Below are positions 25,155 to 31,553 of a DNA stretch of 31,553 nt, one piece after another (position 1 is the first letter of the stretch; the number at the start of each line of letters is the position of its first letter). A program made the position numbers and the translations under genes. The notes below the pieces were generated by a model. The model was not told the origin of the DNA. It worked only from the letters and a program-made list of their open reading frames with translations, and made no database searches. The stretch comes from a bacterium (GTDB taxonomy: Bacteria; SM23-31; JAUVVT01), in assembly GCA_030616165.1 (NCBI GenBank), contig JAUWXV010000012.1, forward strand, positions 1 through 31,553, given 5' to 3'.

Positions 25155-25345
25155 GTTTAAATTCTAAATTCTAAATACCAAATTCTAAACAAATTCCTGT
25201 CTGCCGACAGGCAGGCAAATGAAAGAAATTCAAAATGATATAAATTTAAATTCCTAATAGAAAAGTCAAAATATATTTATAACATTTGAAATTTGAATTT
25301 TGGAATTACTCAGATATTAGTGTTCAGGATTTAGGATTTATTATT
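25155..25345. repeat. AAATTCTAAA-type noncoding repeat element
   Basis: The left part has direct words TAAATTC/CAAATTC repeated every 7-17 nt (25158-25196). The right part (25282-25340) has the complementary GAATTT, GGAATT and GGATTTAGGATTT words. The whole is an imperfect long inverted repeat around 25196-25215, where CCTGT-CTGCC-GACA-GGCAGG forms nested palindromes. No ORF; it fills the ilvC to DAHP synthase gap. Confidence 0.55.
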
Positions 25346-25412
25346 GCGTGTAAATTTTTCTTTTTTTTGTGGTAAAATTTAACAGAACAGATGTGTTAGA
25401 AAGGGTAATAAA

Positions 25413-26429
25413 ATGATAATAGTAATGAAGAAGGGGGCATCGAGGGAAGCAATAGAGCGTGTATTTGATAGGATAAAGGAATTCGGCTACGACGTTCATC
25501 CGATTTATGGCAAGGAGAGAGTTGTGATTGGGGCAATAGGCGATGAGCGAGAAAAGATGAGGCTTCAGGTAATTGAATCGATGCCTGAGGTGGAGAAGGT
25601 AGTTCCGATTCTACAGCCATTTAAACTTGTTGGACGTGAATTGAAGAAAGAAAAGACAACAATAAAGGTTGGAGATGTTTCAATAGGAGACAGTCAGTTC
25701 GTAGTAATTGCTGGTCCCTGTTCAGTTGAAAGCAGGGAACAAATAATTGAGATTGCAATGGTGGTTAAAAAGGCAGGTGCCAAAGTCCTTCGAGGGGGTG
25801 CGTTTAAACCAAGAACATCACCTTACAGTTTTCAGGGGCTTCAAGAAGAAGGATTGAAGTTATTGAAAGAAGCAAGGGAAAAAACCGGATTATACATAAT
25901 AACTGAAGTTATAACACCGGAAGATATTGGTCTTGTTGCAGAATATGCTGATATTCTTCAGATAGGTGCAAGAAATATGCAAAATTTTGCTCTGCTGAAA
26001 GGGTTAGGAAAGCTGAAAAAAGCGGTAATGTTAAAGAGAGGGATGATGTCAACTGTAAAAGAACTCTTGATGTCCGCTGAATACATAATTTCTCAGGGTA
26101 ATGAGAATGTAATTTTATGTGAGAGAGGTATTCGCACTTTTGAGGAATATACAAGAAATACACTTGATCTTTCGAGTATTCCGATATTGAATCAACTTTC
26201 GCATCTTCCTGTAATAGTTGACCCATCCCATGCAACAGGAACAAGGAGTCTTATAATCCCGATGTCAAAAGCGGCTTTGGCTGCAGGAGCGGATGGAATT
26301 ATGGTAGAGGTTCATCCAAATCCCGAAGAAGCTTTTTCGGATGGTCCTCAATCTCTTCTCCCTTCAGACTTTGAATTGTTAATGAAAGAAATTAAAAAGT
26401 ATCTTCTACTTGAGAATAAGCATTTATGA
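25413..26429 (+). CDS. aroF: 3-deoxy-7-phosphoheptulonate (DAHP) synthase
   Basis: Condenses PEP and erythrose-4-phosphate, the first step of the shikimate pathway. The 338 residues carry an N-terminal ferredoxin-like regulatory domain (1-70, beginning M-I-I-V-M-K) like Thermotoga-type type Iβ enzymes, where it mediates Tyr/Phe inhibition. The barrel follows with [31 protein letters not shown] and D-P-S-H-A-T-G. The start ATG 25413 follows AAGGG. Placed between ilvC and leuA, away from other shikimate genes except pheA. Confidence 0.95.
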   Translation: MIIVMKKGASREAIERVFDRIKEFGYDVHPIYGKERVVIGAIGDEREKMRLQVIESMPEVEKVVPILQPFKLVGRELKKEKTTIKVGDVSIGDSQFVVIAGPCSVESREQIIEIAMVVKKAGAKVLRGGAFKPRTSPYSFQGLQEEGLKLLKEAREKTGLYIITEVITPEDIGLVAEYADILQIGARNMQNFALLKGLGKLKKAVMLKRGMMSTVKELLMSAEYIISQGNENVILCERGIRTFEEYTRNTLDLSSIPILNQLSHLPVIVDPSHATGTRSLIIPMSKAALAAGADGIMVEVHPNPEEAFSDGPQSLLPSDFELLMKEIKKYLLLENKHL

Positions 26430-26493
26430 AGAATTTATTTATAAATTGTTAAGTGTTTGAATTTTTATAAAAGAATCACAAGGGGGTTTTTTT

Positions 26494-28047
26494 ATGCAGA
26501 AGAAAAAGATTACAATATTTGATACGACACTTCGTGATGGTGAACAGTCTCCGGGATTCAGTATGAACCATGAAGAAAAGATAAAAATGGCAAAACAACT
26601 TGAAGCTTTGGGTGTGGATATAATTGAGGCTGGATTCCCGATTTCTTCCGAGGGAGACTATCTCGCAGCTAAAGAAATATCAAGGATTATCAAAAAATGT
26701 GCGGTTGCTGCTTTAGCGAGGTCAAAAAAAGAGGACATTGACCGTGCATGGGAAGCTGTTAAGGATGCAAAATCTCCTATAATTCACACCTTTATTGCTA
26801 CTTCTGATGTTCATATGAAATATAAATTGAGAAAAACCAGAACTCAGGTTCTAAATGATACAATAACAGCAGTTAAGTATGCAAAAATGCTGACAGATAA
26901 CGTTGAATTTTCCGCAGAAGATGCTACAAGAAGTGACATTAACTTTGTTTGCGAGGTTTTTGAAGCAGCTATTGAAGCCGGGGCTAAGACTGTTAATTTT
27001 CCTGATACTGTCGGTTATGCAATGCCTTATGAGTTCGGAGAAATGATTAAGACTATAATGGAAAAAGTTAAGAATATAGATAATGCTGTGTTAAGCGTTC
27101 ATTGTCACGATGATCTTGGTCTTGCAGTTGCTAATTCAATAGTTGCAATTTTAAACGGAGCAGGGCAGATTGAATGCACAATAAACGGTATTGGGGAAAG
27201 GGCTGGTAATGCTTCTCTGGAGGAGATTGTTATGGGGATAAGGACAAGAAAAGATATTTTTAAGGATTTTTATACAAGTGTAGTAACTGAGCAGATTTAT
27301 AAAACGAGCAGACTCCTGAGCAATGTTACTGGTATGCATATTCAGAGGAATAAGGCTATAGTGGGGGAGAATGCATTTGCGCATGAAGCGGGGATACATC
27401 AGGATGGGGTACTGAAAGAATCACTTACCTACGAGATAATGACACCCCAATCGGTAGGTATAAAACACAGCACGTTAGTTCTCGGAAAGCATTCTGGAAG
27501 GCATGCTCTGAGCAATCGCTATAAGGAACTTGGATACGAACTTTCAGATAAAGAATTAGATAAGGTTTATAAATTGTTTACACAACTTGCGGATGTTAAA
27601 AAGGAAATATTTGATGATGACCTCATTGCAATCGTGAATGATGAACTCTCTGATATTCCAAAGAAATATGAATTTAAAAGACTTCAGATAACAAGTGGAA
27701 CAAAGATTATCCCGATGGCAACGGTTGAACTGGCGATTGGTGAGGAGAGGCTGAGAGATTCTGGGACGGGGGACGGTCCCGTTGATGCCGTATATCAGGT
27801 TATAGAAAAGATTACAAAAATGGAGGGGGAACTGGTAGATTATTCTATTAAATCTGTTACTACCGGGAAAGATGCTGTAGGTGAAGTTGTTTTGAGAGTT
27901 ATATTTGAAGGGAGACAATTTGTTGGTAGGGGTGCAAGTACCGATGTAATTATCGCAAGTGCAAAAGCGTATCTTGATGCTGTCAACAGGGCTATATACA
28001 GCAAAACAAAGGTCCAGGAGTTGAAAAGTAGTAAGAATGAAGAATAA
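26494..28047 (+). CDS. leuA: 2-isopropylmalate synthase
   Basis: Condenses 2-oxoisovalerate and acetyl-CoA, committing flux to leucine. The 517 residues have D-T-T-L-R-D-G-E-Q-S-P-G (10-21), the metal-binding H-C-H-D-D-L-G-L-A (about 203-211), N-G-I-G-E-R-A-G-N, and the C-terminal LeuA allosteric dimer domain (about 385-505), normally the Leu-feedback site. ATG 26494 follows AAGGGGG. Length and the regulatory domain favour IPMS over homocitrate or citramalate synthase, though the latter cannot be fully excluded by eye. Confidence 0.93.
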   Translation: MQKKKITIFDTTLRDGEQSPGFSMNHEEKIKMAKQLEALGVDIIEAGFPISSEGDYLAAKEISRIIKKCAVAALARSKKEDIDRAWEAVKDAKSPIIHTFIATSDVHMKYKLRKTRTQVLNDTITAVKYAKMLTDNVEFSAEDATRSDINFVCEVFEAAIEAGAKTVNFPDTVGYAMPYEFGEMIKTIMEKVKNIDNAVLSVHCHDDLGLAVANSIVAILNGAGQIECTINGIGERAGNASLEEIVMGIRTRKDIFKDFYTSVVTEQIYKTSRLLSNVTGMHIQRNKAIVGENAFAHEAGIHQDGVLKESLTYEIMTPQSVGIKHSTLVLGKHSGRHALSNRYKELGYELSDKELDKVYKLFTQLADVKKEIFDDDLIAIVNDELSDIPKKYEFKRLQITSGTKIIPMATVELAIGEERLRDSGTGDGPVDAVYQVIEKITKMEGELVDYSIKSVTTGKDAVGEVVLRVIFEGRQFVGRGASTDVIIASAKAYLDAVNRAIYSKTKVQELKSSKNEE

Positions 28048-28139
28048 TAATTTTTTATTTGAATTTGGATTTTGTTCAATAACTTTTATTTTAACATCTT
28101 TAAATGAGATGGTTTGGATTAAGATAAGGGGAAGTTTTT

Positions 28140-29402
28140 ATGGGAATGACAATCACAGAAAAGATACTTGCAAAACATTCAAGCAAGAGTCTTGTTGAAC
28201 CAGGTCAAATTATTGAGTGTGAGGTTGGTATTGTTTTAGGGAATGATATTACTGCACCAATCGCTATAAACGAATTTGAAAAATTGGATGTAAAAGATGT
28301 TTTTGATAGAGATAAAATTGTATTAGTACCAGACCATTTTACTCCTAATAAGGATATAAAATCTGCCCAGCAGGTACGCCAGATACGAGAGTTTGCCCGG
28401 AAATATAATATAAAGCATTTTTATGAGACCGGAAGAGCAGGGATAGAACATGCATTTTTGCCGGAACAGGGTATTGTTACCGCTGGGGATTGTGTTGTTG
28501 GTGCGGATTCGCATACCTGTGCGTATGGGGCGCTTGGGGCATTTTCCACTGGTGTCGGAAGCACAGATATGGCAGGCACTATGATTACAGGAAAGACCTG
28601 GTTTAAAGTGCCGCACTCTATGAAATTTATCTATTATGGGAAGTTGAATAAATGGGTTTATGGAAAGGATTTGATTTTATATACCATCGGAAAGATAGGA
28701 GTGGAGGGCGCAAGATATAGGGCAATGGAATTTACTGGAGAAGTAATATCTTCTTTGCCGATGGAACAGAGATTAACTATGTGCAATATGGCGATAGAGG
28801 CAGGTGCAAAATCCGGGATAATTGAGCCAGATAAAATCACAGAAGAATATCTGAAAAATAGAAGTAAAAGAAAACCTATATTTTATTTTAGTGATAAAGA
28901 TTCGAAGTATGTTGAACAAGTAGAAATAGACACAAGTAAAATAGAACCGCAGGTATCTTTTCCACATCTTCCAGAAAATGCAAAGAAAGTTTCTGAAGCA
29001 TCGGGAATTGAAATTGACCAAGTATTTATAGGCTCATGTACAAATGGATGGCTGAGTGATCTTAGAATTGCCGCAGAAATACTTAAAGGGCGTAAGATTT
29101 CACCGAACGTACGATGTATTGTTATTCCGTCAACTCCAGAGATTTATAAACAAGCGTTGAAGGAGGGATTAATAGAAATATTTATTAATGCTGATGCAGT
29201 TTTTTCAACGCCCACCTGCGGACCGTGTCTTGGTGGACATATGGGAATCCTGGCAGAGGGTGAAAGGGCAGTTTCAACATCGAACAGAAACTTTGTAGGA
29301 AGAATGGGGCATCCAGAATCTGAAGTTTATCTTGCCAGTCCAGCAGTGGCAGCAGCATCAGCAATAACAGGACGAATTACATCCCCGGAAGAAGTATTAT
29401 AA
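28140..29402 (+). CDS. leuC: 3-isopropylmalate dehydratase, large subunit
   Basis: With LeuD it isomerises 2- to 3-isopropylmalate using a 4Fe-4S cluster. The 420 residues are of the shorter HacA/archaeal-LeuC type, with G-A-D-S-H-T-C (first cluster Cys), G-S-C-T-N-G and T-P-T-C-G-P-C-L-G-G-H carrying cluster ligands. R-M-G-H-P-E-S-E-V-Y-L-A-S-P is near the C-terminus. Start ATG follows AAGGGGAAG. The stop codon abuts the left inverted repeat of a GxxExxY cassette that separates it from leuD; the C-terminus looks complete. Confidence 0.95.
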   Translation: MGMTITEKILAKHSSKSLVEPGQIIECEVGIVLGNDITAPIAINEFEKLDVKDVFDRDKIVLVPDHFTPNKDIKSAQQVRQIREFARKYNIKHFYETGRAGIEHAFLPEQGIVTAGDCVVGADSHTCAYGALGAFSTGVGSTDMAGTMITGKTWFKVPHSMKFIYYGKLNKWVYGKDLILYTIGKIGVEGARYRAMEFTGEVISSLPMEQRLTMCNMAIEAGAKSGIIEPDKITEEYLKNRSKRKPIFYFSDKDSKYVEQVEIDTSKIEPQVSFPHLPENAKKVSEASGIEIDQVFIGSCTNGWLSDLRIAAEILKGRKISPNVRCIVIPSTPEIYKQALKEGLIEIFINADAVFSTPTCGPCLGGHMGILAEGERAVSTSNRNFVGRMGHPESEVYLASPAVAAASAITGRITSPEEVL

Positions 29403-29846
29403 ATCCACAGATTGCACAGATTTATTTTAATGGATAAAGAAAAATTTTTATATAAAGAGTTAACATATAAAATAATTGGTGCTGCAATGGAAGTTCATAG
29501 TATTTTGGGGTGTGGATTCTTGGAGGATGTTTACGAAGAAGCATTTTGCTATGAATTAAAATTAAGAAGAATAAATTATGTGAGGCATAAAGAAATTGGA
29601 ATATATTATAAAGATTATTTAATACCCAAAAAATACAAATTTGATTTAATTATTGAAAATAAGATATTAGTAGAATTAAAAGCCAAAAAATGTTTAGATG
29701 GAGTTGACGAAGCACAATTGATGAATTATCTGAAGGCAACAAAAATTAAAATAGGTTTATTGTTTAATTTTGGTGCAGAAAGTTTAGAATATAAAAGAAA
29801 AATATTATAAATTTTTTAATCCGTGAAATCTGTGCAATCTGTGGAT
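29403..29846. mobile_element. GxxExxY cassette bounded by perfect 21-bp inverted repeats
   Basis: The 21 bases at 29403-29423 are the exact reverse complement of those at 29826-29846. Each arm contains two copies of the word CACAGATT/AATCTGTG, and the right side has a third, degenerate copy (AATCCGTG at 29818-29825). The 444-bp unit holds a single gene and sits precisely between the leuC stop and the leuD Shine-Dalgarno. I see no convincing target-site duplication beyond short A/T runs. Confidence 0.7.
29430..29810 (+). CDS. GxxExxY protein (PD-(D/E)XK-like fold)
   Basis: A 126-residue protein of the GxxExxY family. The name motif is G29-F-L-E32-D-V-Y35. A nuclease-like core follows: K-F-D72-L-I, then V-E82-L-K84-A, then Q96-L-M-N-Y100, matching PD-(D/E)XK order. 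The end G-L-L-F-N-F-G-A-E-S-L-E-Y-K-R is typical. The biochemical role of the family is not established; the fold suggests a nuclease or a derivative of one. I use ATG 29430 because the in-frame TTG at 29412 lies inside the left inverted repeat. It is very A-rich (many AAA, AAT, TTA codons) even against its neighbours. It interrupts the normal leuC-leuD pair. Confidence 0.85.
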   Translation: MDKEKFLYKELTYKIIGAAMEVHSILGCGFLEDVYEEAFCYELKLRRINYVRHKEIGIYYKDYLIPKKYKFDLIIENKILVELKAKKCLDGVDEAQLMNYLKATKIKIGLLFNFGAESLEYKRKIL

Positions 29847-29863
29847 AAAAAAGGAGTTTTTAT

Positions 29864-30355
29864 ATGGTATTAAGAGGGAAATGCTGGAAGTTTGGAGATA
29901 ATATCGATACAGATGTTATAATACCAGCGAGGTATTTAAACACTACAAATCCGAATGAACTTGCCCTTCACGTTATGGAGGATGCAGACAAAGAGTTTGT
30001 AAAAAAGGCGTCGAAAGGGGATATCATAATTGGAGGAAACAATTTTGGATGCGGTTCTTCTCGTGAACATGCACCGATAGCAATTAAAGGATTTGGGATA
30101 GCCTGCGTTATTGCTAAATCTTTTGCAAGAATCTTTTTCAGAAATGCTATCAATATCGGATTACCTATAATTGAGTCTTCCGAATTTGTGGATGAGTCTG
30201 ATGAAGGTGATGAAATGGAAATTATCACCGATGAGGGAATAATAAAAAATATTTCAAAACAAAAAGAATATAAAGTTAGAGAATTTCCACAATTCTTGCA
30301 GGAGATTATTGATAATGGTGGATTGATGAATTGGATTAGAAAGGTTAAATTATAA
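29864..30355 (+). CDS. leuD: 3-isopropylmalate dehydratase, small subunit
   Basis: Small swivelling subunit that completes the LeuCD isomerase. The 163 residues start with [13 protein letters not shown] and include [15 protein letters not shown] and [14 protein letters not shown], all typical of the short LeuD/HacB type that pairs with a 420-residue LeuC. ATG 29864 follows AAGGAG that begins just past the right inverted repeat of the cassette, so the insertion leaves its translation signal intact. Confidence 0.96.
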   Translation: MVLRGKCWKFGDNIDTDVIIPARYLNTTNPNELALHVMEDADKEFVKKASKGDIIIGGNNFGCGSSREHAPIAIKGFGIACVIAKSFARIFFRNAINIGLPIIESSEFVDESDEGDEMEIITDEGIIKNISKQKEYKVREFPQFLQEIIDNGGLMNWIRKVKL

Positions 30356-30417
30356 ATGACCTTGATTGTTAGAATTTTATATAGTAAATTTTTATCTTTA
30401 AATTTGAGAGGTAGATT

Positions 30418-31341
30418 ATGGGTTTAAAAGATGTAAAAAAGATCTGGATGAATGGAAAGATAATCGATATGGAAGATGCTAAGATTCATGTTTTATCACA
30501 CTGTATTCATTATGGAACAGGAATTTTTGAGGGGATGAGATGTTATGATACCGAACGGGGCTCAGCGGTTTTCAGGTTAGATGCTCATTTAAGGAGGTTT
30601 TATGATTCCGCAAATACTTATATGATTGAGATTCCTTATTCGAGAGAAGAAGTAAATCAGGCAATATTTGATATTATTAAGGCAAACAATTTAAAGAGTT
30701 GTTATATAAGACCTATTGTGTATCATGGATTTGATAGTCTGGGTGTTCATCCGAACAATTGTCCGATAGAGATGGTAATTGCTGTTTGGCCCTGGGGAAG
30801 TTATCTCGGCGAAAAAGGTTTGGAGGAGGGTATTAAAGTGATGATATCACCATGGAGAAAGTATCATTCTTCTATGTTTCCAACAATTGCAAAGGCTTGC
30901 GGGCAATATCTCAATTCTTATCTGTCAGTATTGGAGGCTCGCGAAAAAGGATATGAGGAAGCAATACTCCTCGATGCTGATGGGGATATTTCCGAAGGGT
31001 CAGGAGAGAATATTTTTATTATCAGAGGAGACACTATTTATACGAATGATCCTTCATCATCTATACTTCTTGGAGTAACCAGAGGGGCGGTTATTAAAAT
31101 TGCCGAAGACCTCGGATACAAGGTTTTCATCAGAAAGATGTCCAGAGGAGAACTTTTTATTTCCGATGAGATATTTTTCACAGGAACAGCAGCAGAGGTT
31201 ACACCGGTTGTGGAAATTGACAAAAGAAAAGTTGGCAATGGGAAAAAAGGTCTAATCACAGATGCTATCCAGAAAAGGTTTTTCGAGATAGTGAAAGGGA
31301 AACTGCCAGAATATGACAAGTGGCTTTCATTTGTTGAATAA
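30418..31341 (+). CDS. ilvE: Branched-chain amino acid aminotransferase
   Basis: PLP enzyme (fold type IV) that makes Val, Leu and Ile from their 2-oxo acids with glutamate. The 307 residues have H-Y-G-T-G-I-F-E-G-M-R near 31-41, the Y-I-R-P-I-V region, the K in I-A-K-A-C-G-Q-Y that anchors PLP, and D-I-S-E-G-S-G-E-N-I-F and F-T-G-T-A-A-E-V-T-P downstream. Start ATG follows GAGAGGT. It closes the island, and may also transaminate phenylpyruvate made through PheA; that is inference. Confidence 0.95.
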   Translation: MGLKDVKKIWMNGKIIDMEDAKIHVLSHCIHYGTGIFEGMRCYDTERGSAVFRLDAHLRRFYDSANTYMIEIPYSREEVNQAIFDIIKANNLKSCYIRPIVYHGFDSLGVHPNNCPIEMVIAVWPWGSYLGEKGLEEGIKVMISPWRKYHSSMFPTIAKACGQYLNSYLSVLEAREKGYEEAILLDADGDISEGSGENIFIIRGDTIYTNDPSSSILLGVTRGAVIKIAEDLGYKVFIRKMSRGELFISDEIFFTGTAAEVTPVVEIDKRKVGNGKKGLITDAIQKRFFEIVKGKLPEYDKWLSFVE

Positions 31342-31351
31342 AAATTAAATA

Positions 31352-31380
31352 TTGCATTTTTATAAAATTTATTGTAATTT
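31352..31380 (+). promoter_or_regulatory. Candidate tRNA-Asn promoter
   Basis: TTGCAT (31352-31357), a 17-bp spacer and TAATTT (31375-31380), 21 nt before the tRNA. It shares words with the candidate ilvD promoter at 18346. Confidence 0.35.
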
Positions 31381-31401
31381 TGGAATAATTTTTGAGTTTA
31401 T

Positions 31402-31477
31402 TCCTCGGTGGCTCAATTGGCAGAGCGGGTGGCTGTTAACCACTAGGTTGTAGGTTCGAGTCCTACCCGAGGAGCCA
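31402..31477 (+). tRNA. tRNA-Asn (anticodon GTT)
   Basis: A full cloverleaf: acceptor TCCTCGG/CCGAGGA, D-stem GCTC/GAGC, anticodon stem GGTGG/CCACT (one G-U) with loop CTGTTAA, T-stem GTAGG/CCTAC with loop TTCGAGT, discriminator G and an encoded CCA. Anticodon GTT is at 31435-31437. The last 76 bases of the window show no gene I can support. Confidence 0.97.
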
Positions 31478-31553
31478 TTTTTTTAGGGGTAAAACTTAAA
31501 TTTCCCTTAGGCAAATATTCCTTGCTTCTTGCTGAATCTGTTCTGGTTACTCT

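Noticed and set aside
29412-29429. Upstream TTG start for the GxxExxY gene
   Set aside because: It lies inside the left inverted repeat; the ATG at 29430 gives the usual family N-terminus.
29400-29850. Target-site duplication around the GxxExxY cassette
   Set aside because: Only short A/T matches (AAA) flank the inverted repeats, which is expected by chance in this composition.
31478-31553. Possible end of a minus-strand gene at the right edge
   Set aside because: Short open frames of about 15-25 codons exist on the minus strand, but none is recognisable and the window ends.

Overview
The window is AT-rich bacterial DNA with closely packed genes separated by repeat-laden intergenic gaps. 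It encodes a DAP-type MurE, a PASTA-bearing division PBP, a lipoprotein with a SPOR domain, a CdaR/YbbR-like protein next to tsaD, and complete arginine-end and branched-chain amino acid enzymes. The repeat types (GTAG-footed hairpins, CTACTTTC hairpins, a GxxExxY cassette) are ones I associate with uncultured bacterial lineages, perhaps a diderm candidate phylum near WOR-3/Stahlbacteria or Cloacimonetes. That placement is a low-confidence guess; no rRNA or marker set is present.

Layout. Positions 1-6200 (minus strand) hold the start of a division/cell-wall (dcw) operon: mraZ, rsmH, an ftsL-like gene, ftsI with PASTA domains, murE, and only the first ~88 codons of murF. That murF fragment runs directly into the start of a zinc-binding-type C-methyltransferase gene. 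mraZ has a perfect-consensus promoter followed by 10-bp-spaced MraZ-like boxes. Positions 6500-15000 (plus strand) hold guaA, an orphan OppF/DppF-type ATPase, a 63-residue zinc-ribbon protein, a CdaR-like protein, tsaD, a large membrane VWA protein and a SPOR lipoprotein. Positions 15200-18150 (minus strand) hold argG then argH. Positions 18400-31350 (plus strand) are a long amino-acid island: ilvD, pheA, ilvB, ilvN, ilvC, a DAHP synthase, leuA, leuC, leuD and ilvE, followed by tRNA-Asn.

How the genes work together. IlvB/N, IlvC, IlvD and IlvE make valine (and isoleucine from 2-oxobutanoate). LeuA and LeuC/D carry the ketovaline branch towards leucine; leuB is not in the window. DAHP synthase and prephenate dehydratase are the entry step and a terminal-branch step of phenylalanine synthesis, and they are interleaved with the branched-chain genes.

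Most notable observations: (1) a PD-(D/E)XK-like GxxExxY gene wedged between leuC and leuD and bracketed by a perfect 21-bp inverted repeat; (2) a ~330-nt leader before ilvB with a Leu/Val-rich short ORF ending beside a Val-codon hairpin and a 21-bp stem, which resembles a branched-chain amino acid attenuator; (3) several REP-like hairpin families with different stems but the same GTAG/CTAC foot; (4) two related MITE-like elements that each carry such a hairpin; (5) the truncated murF junction, which is either a real rearrangement or an assembly chimera.
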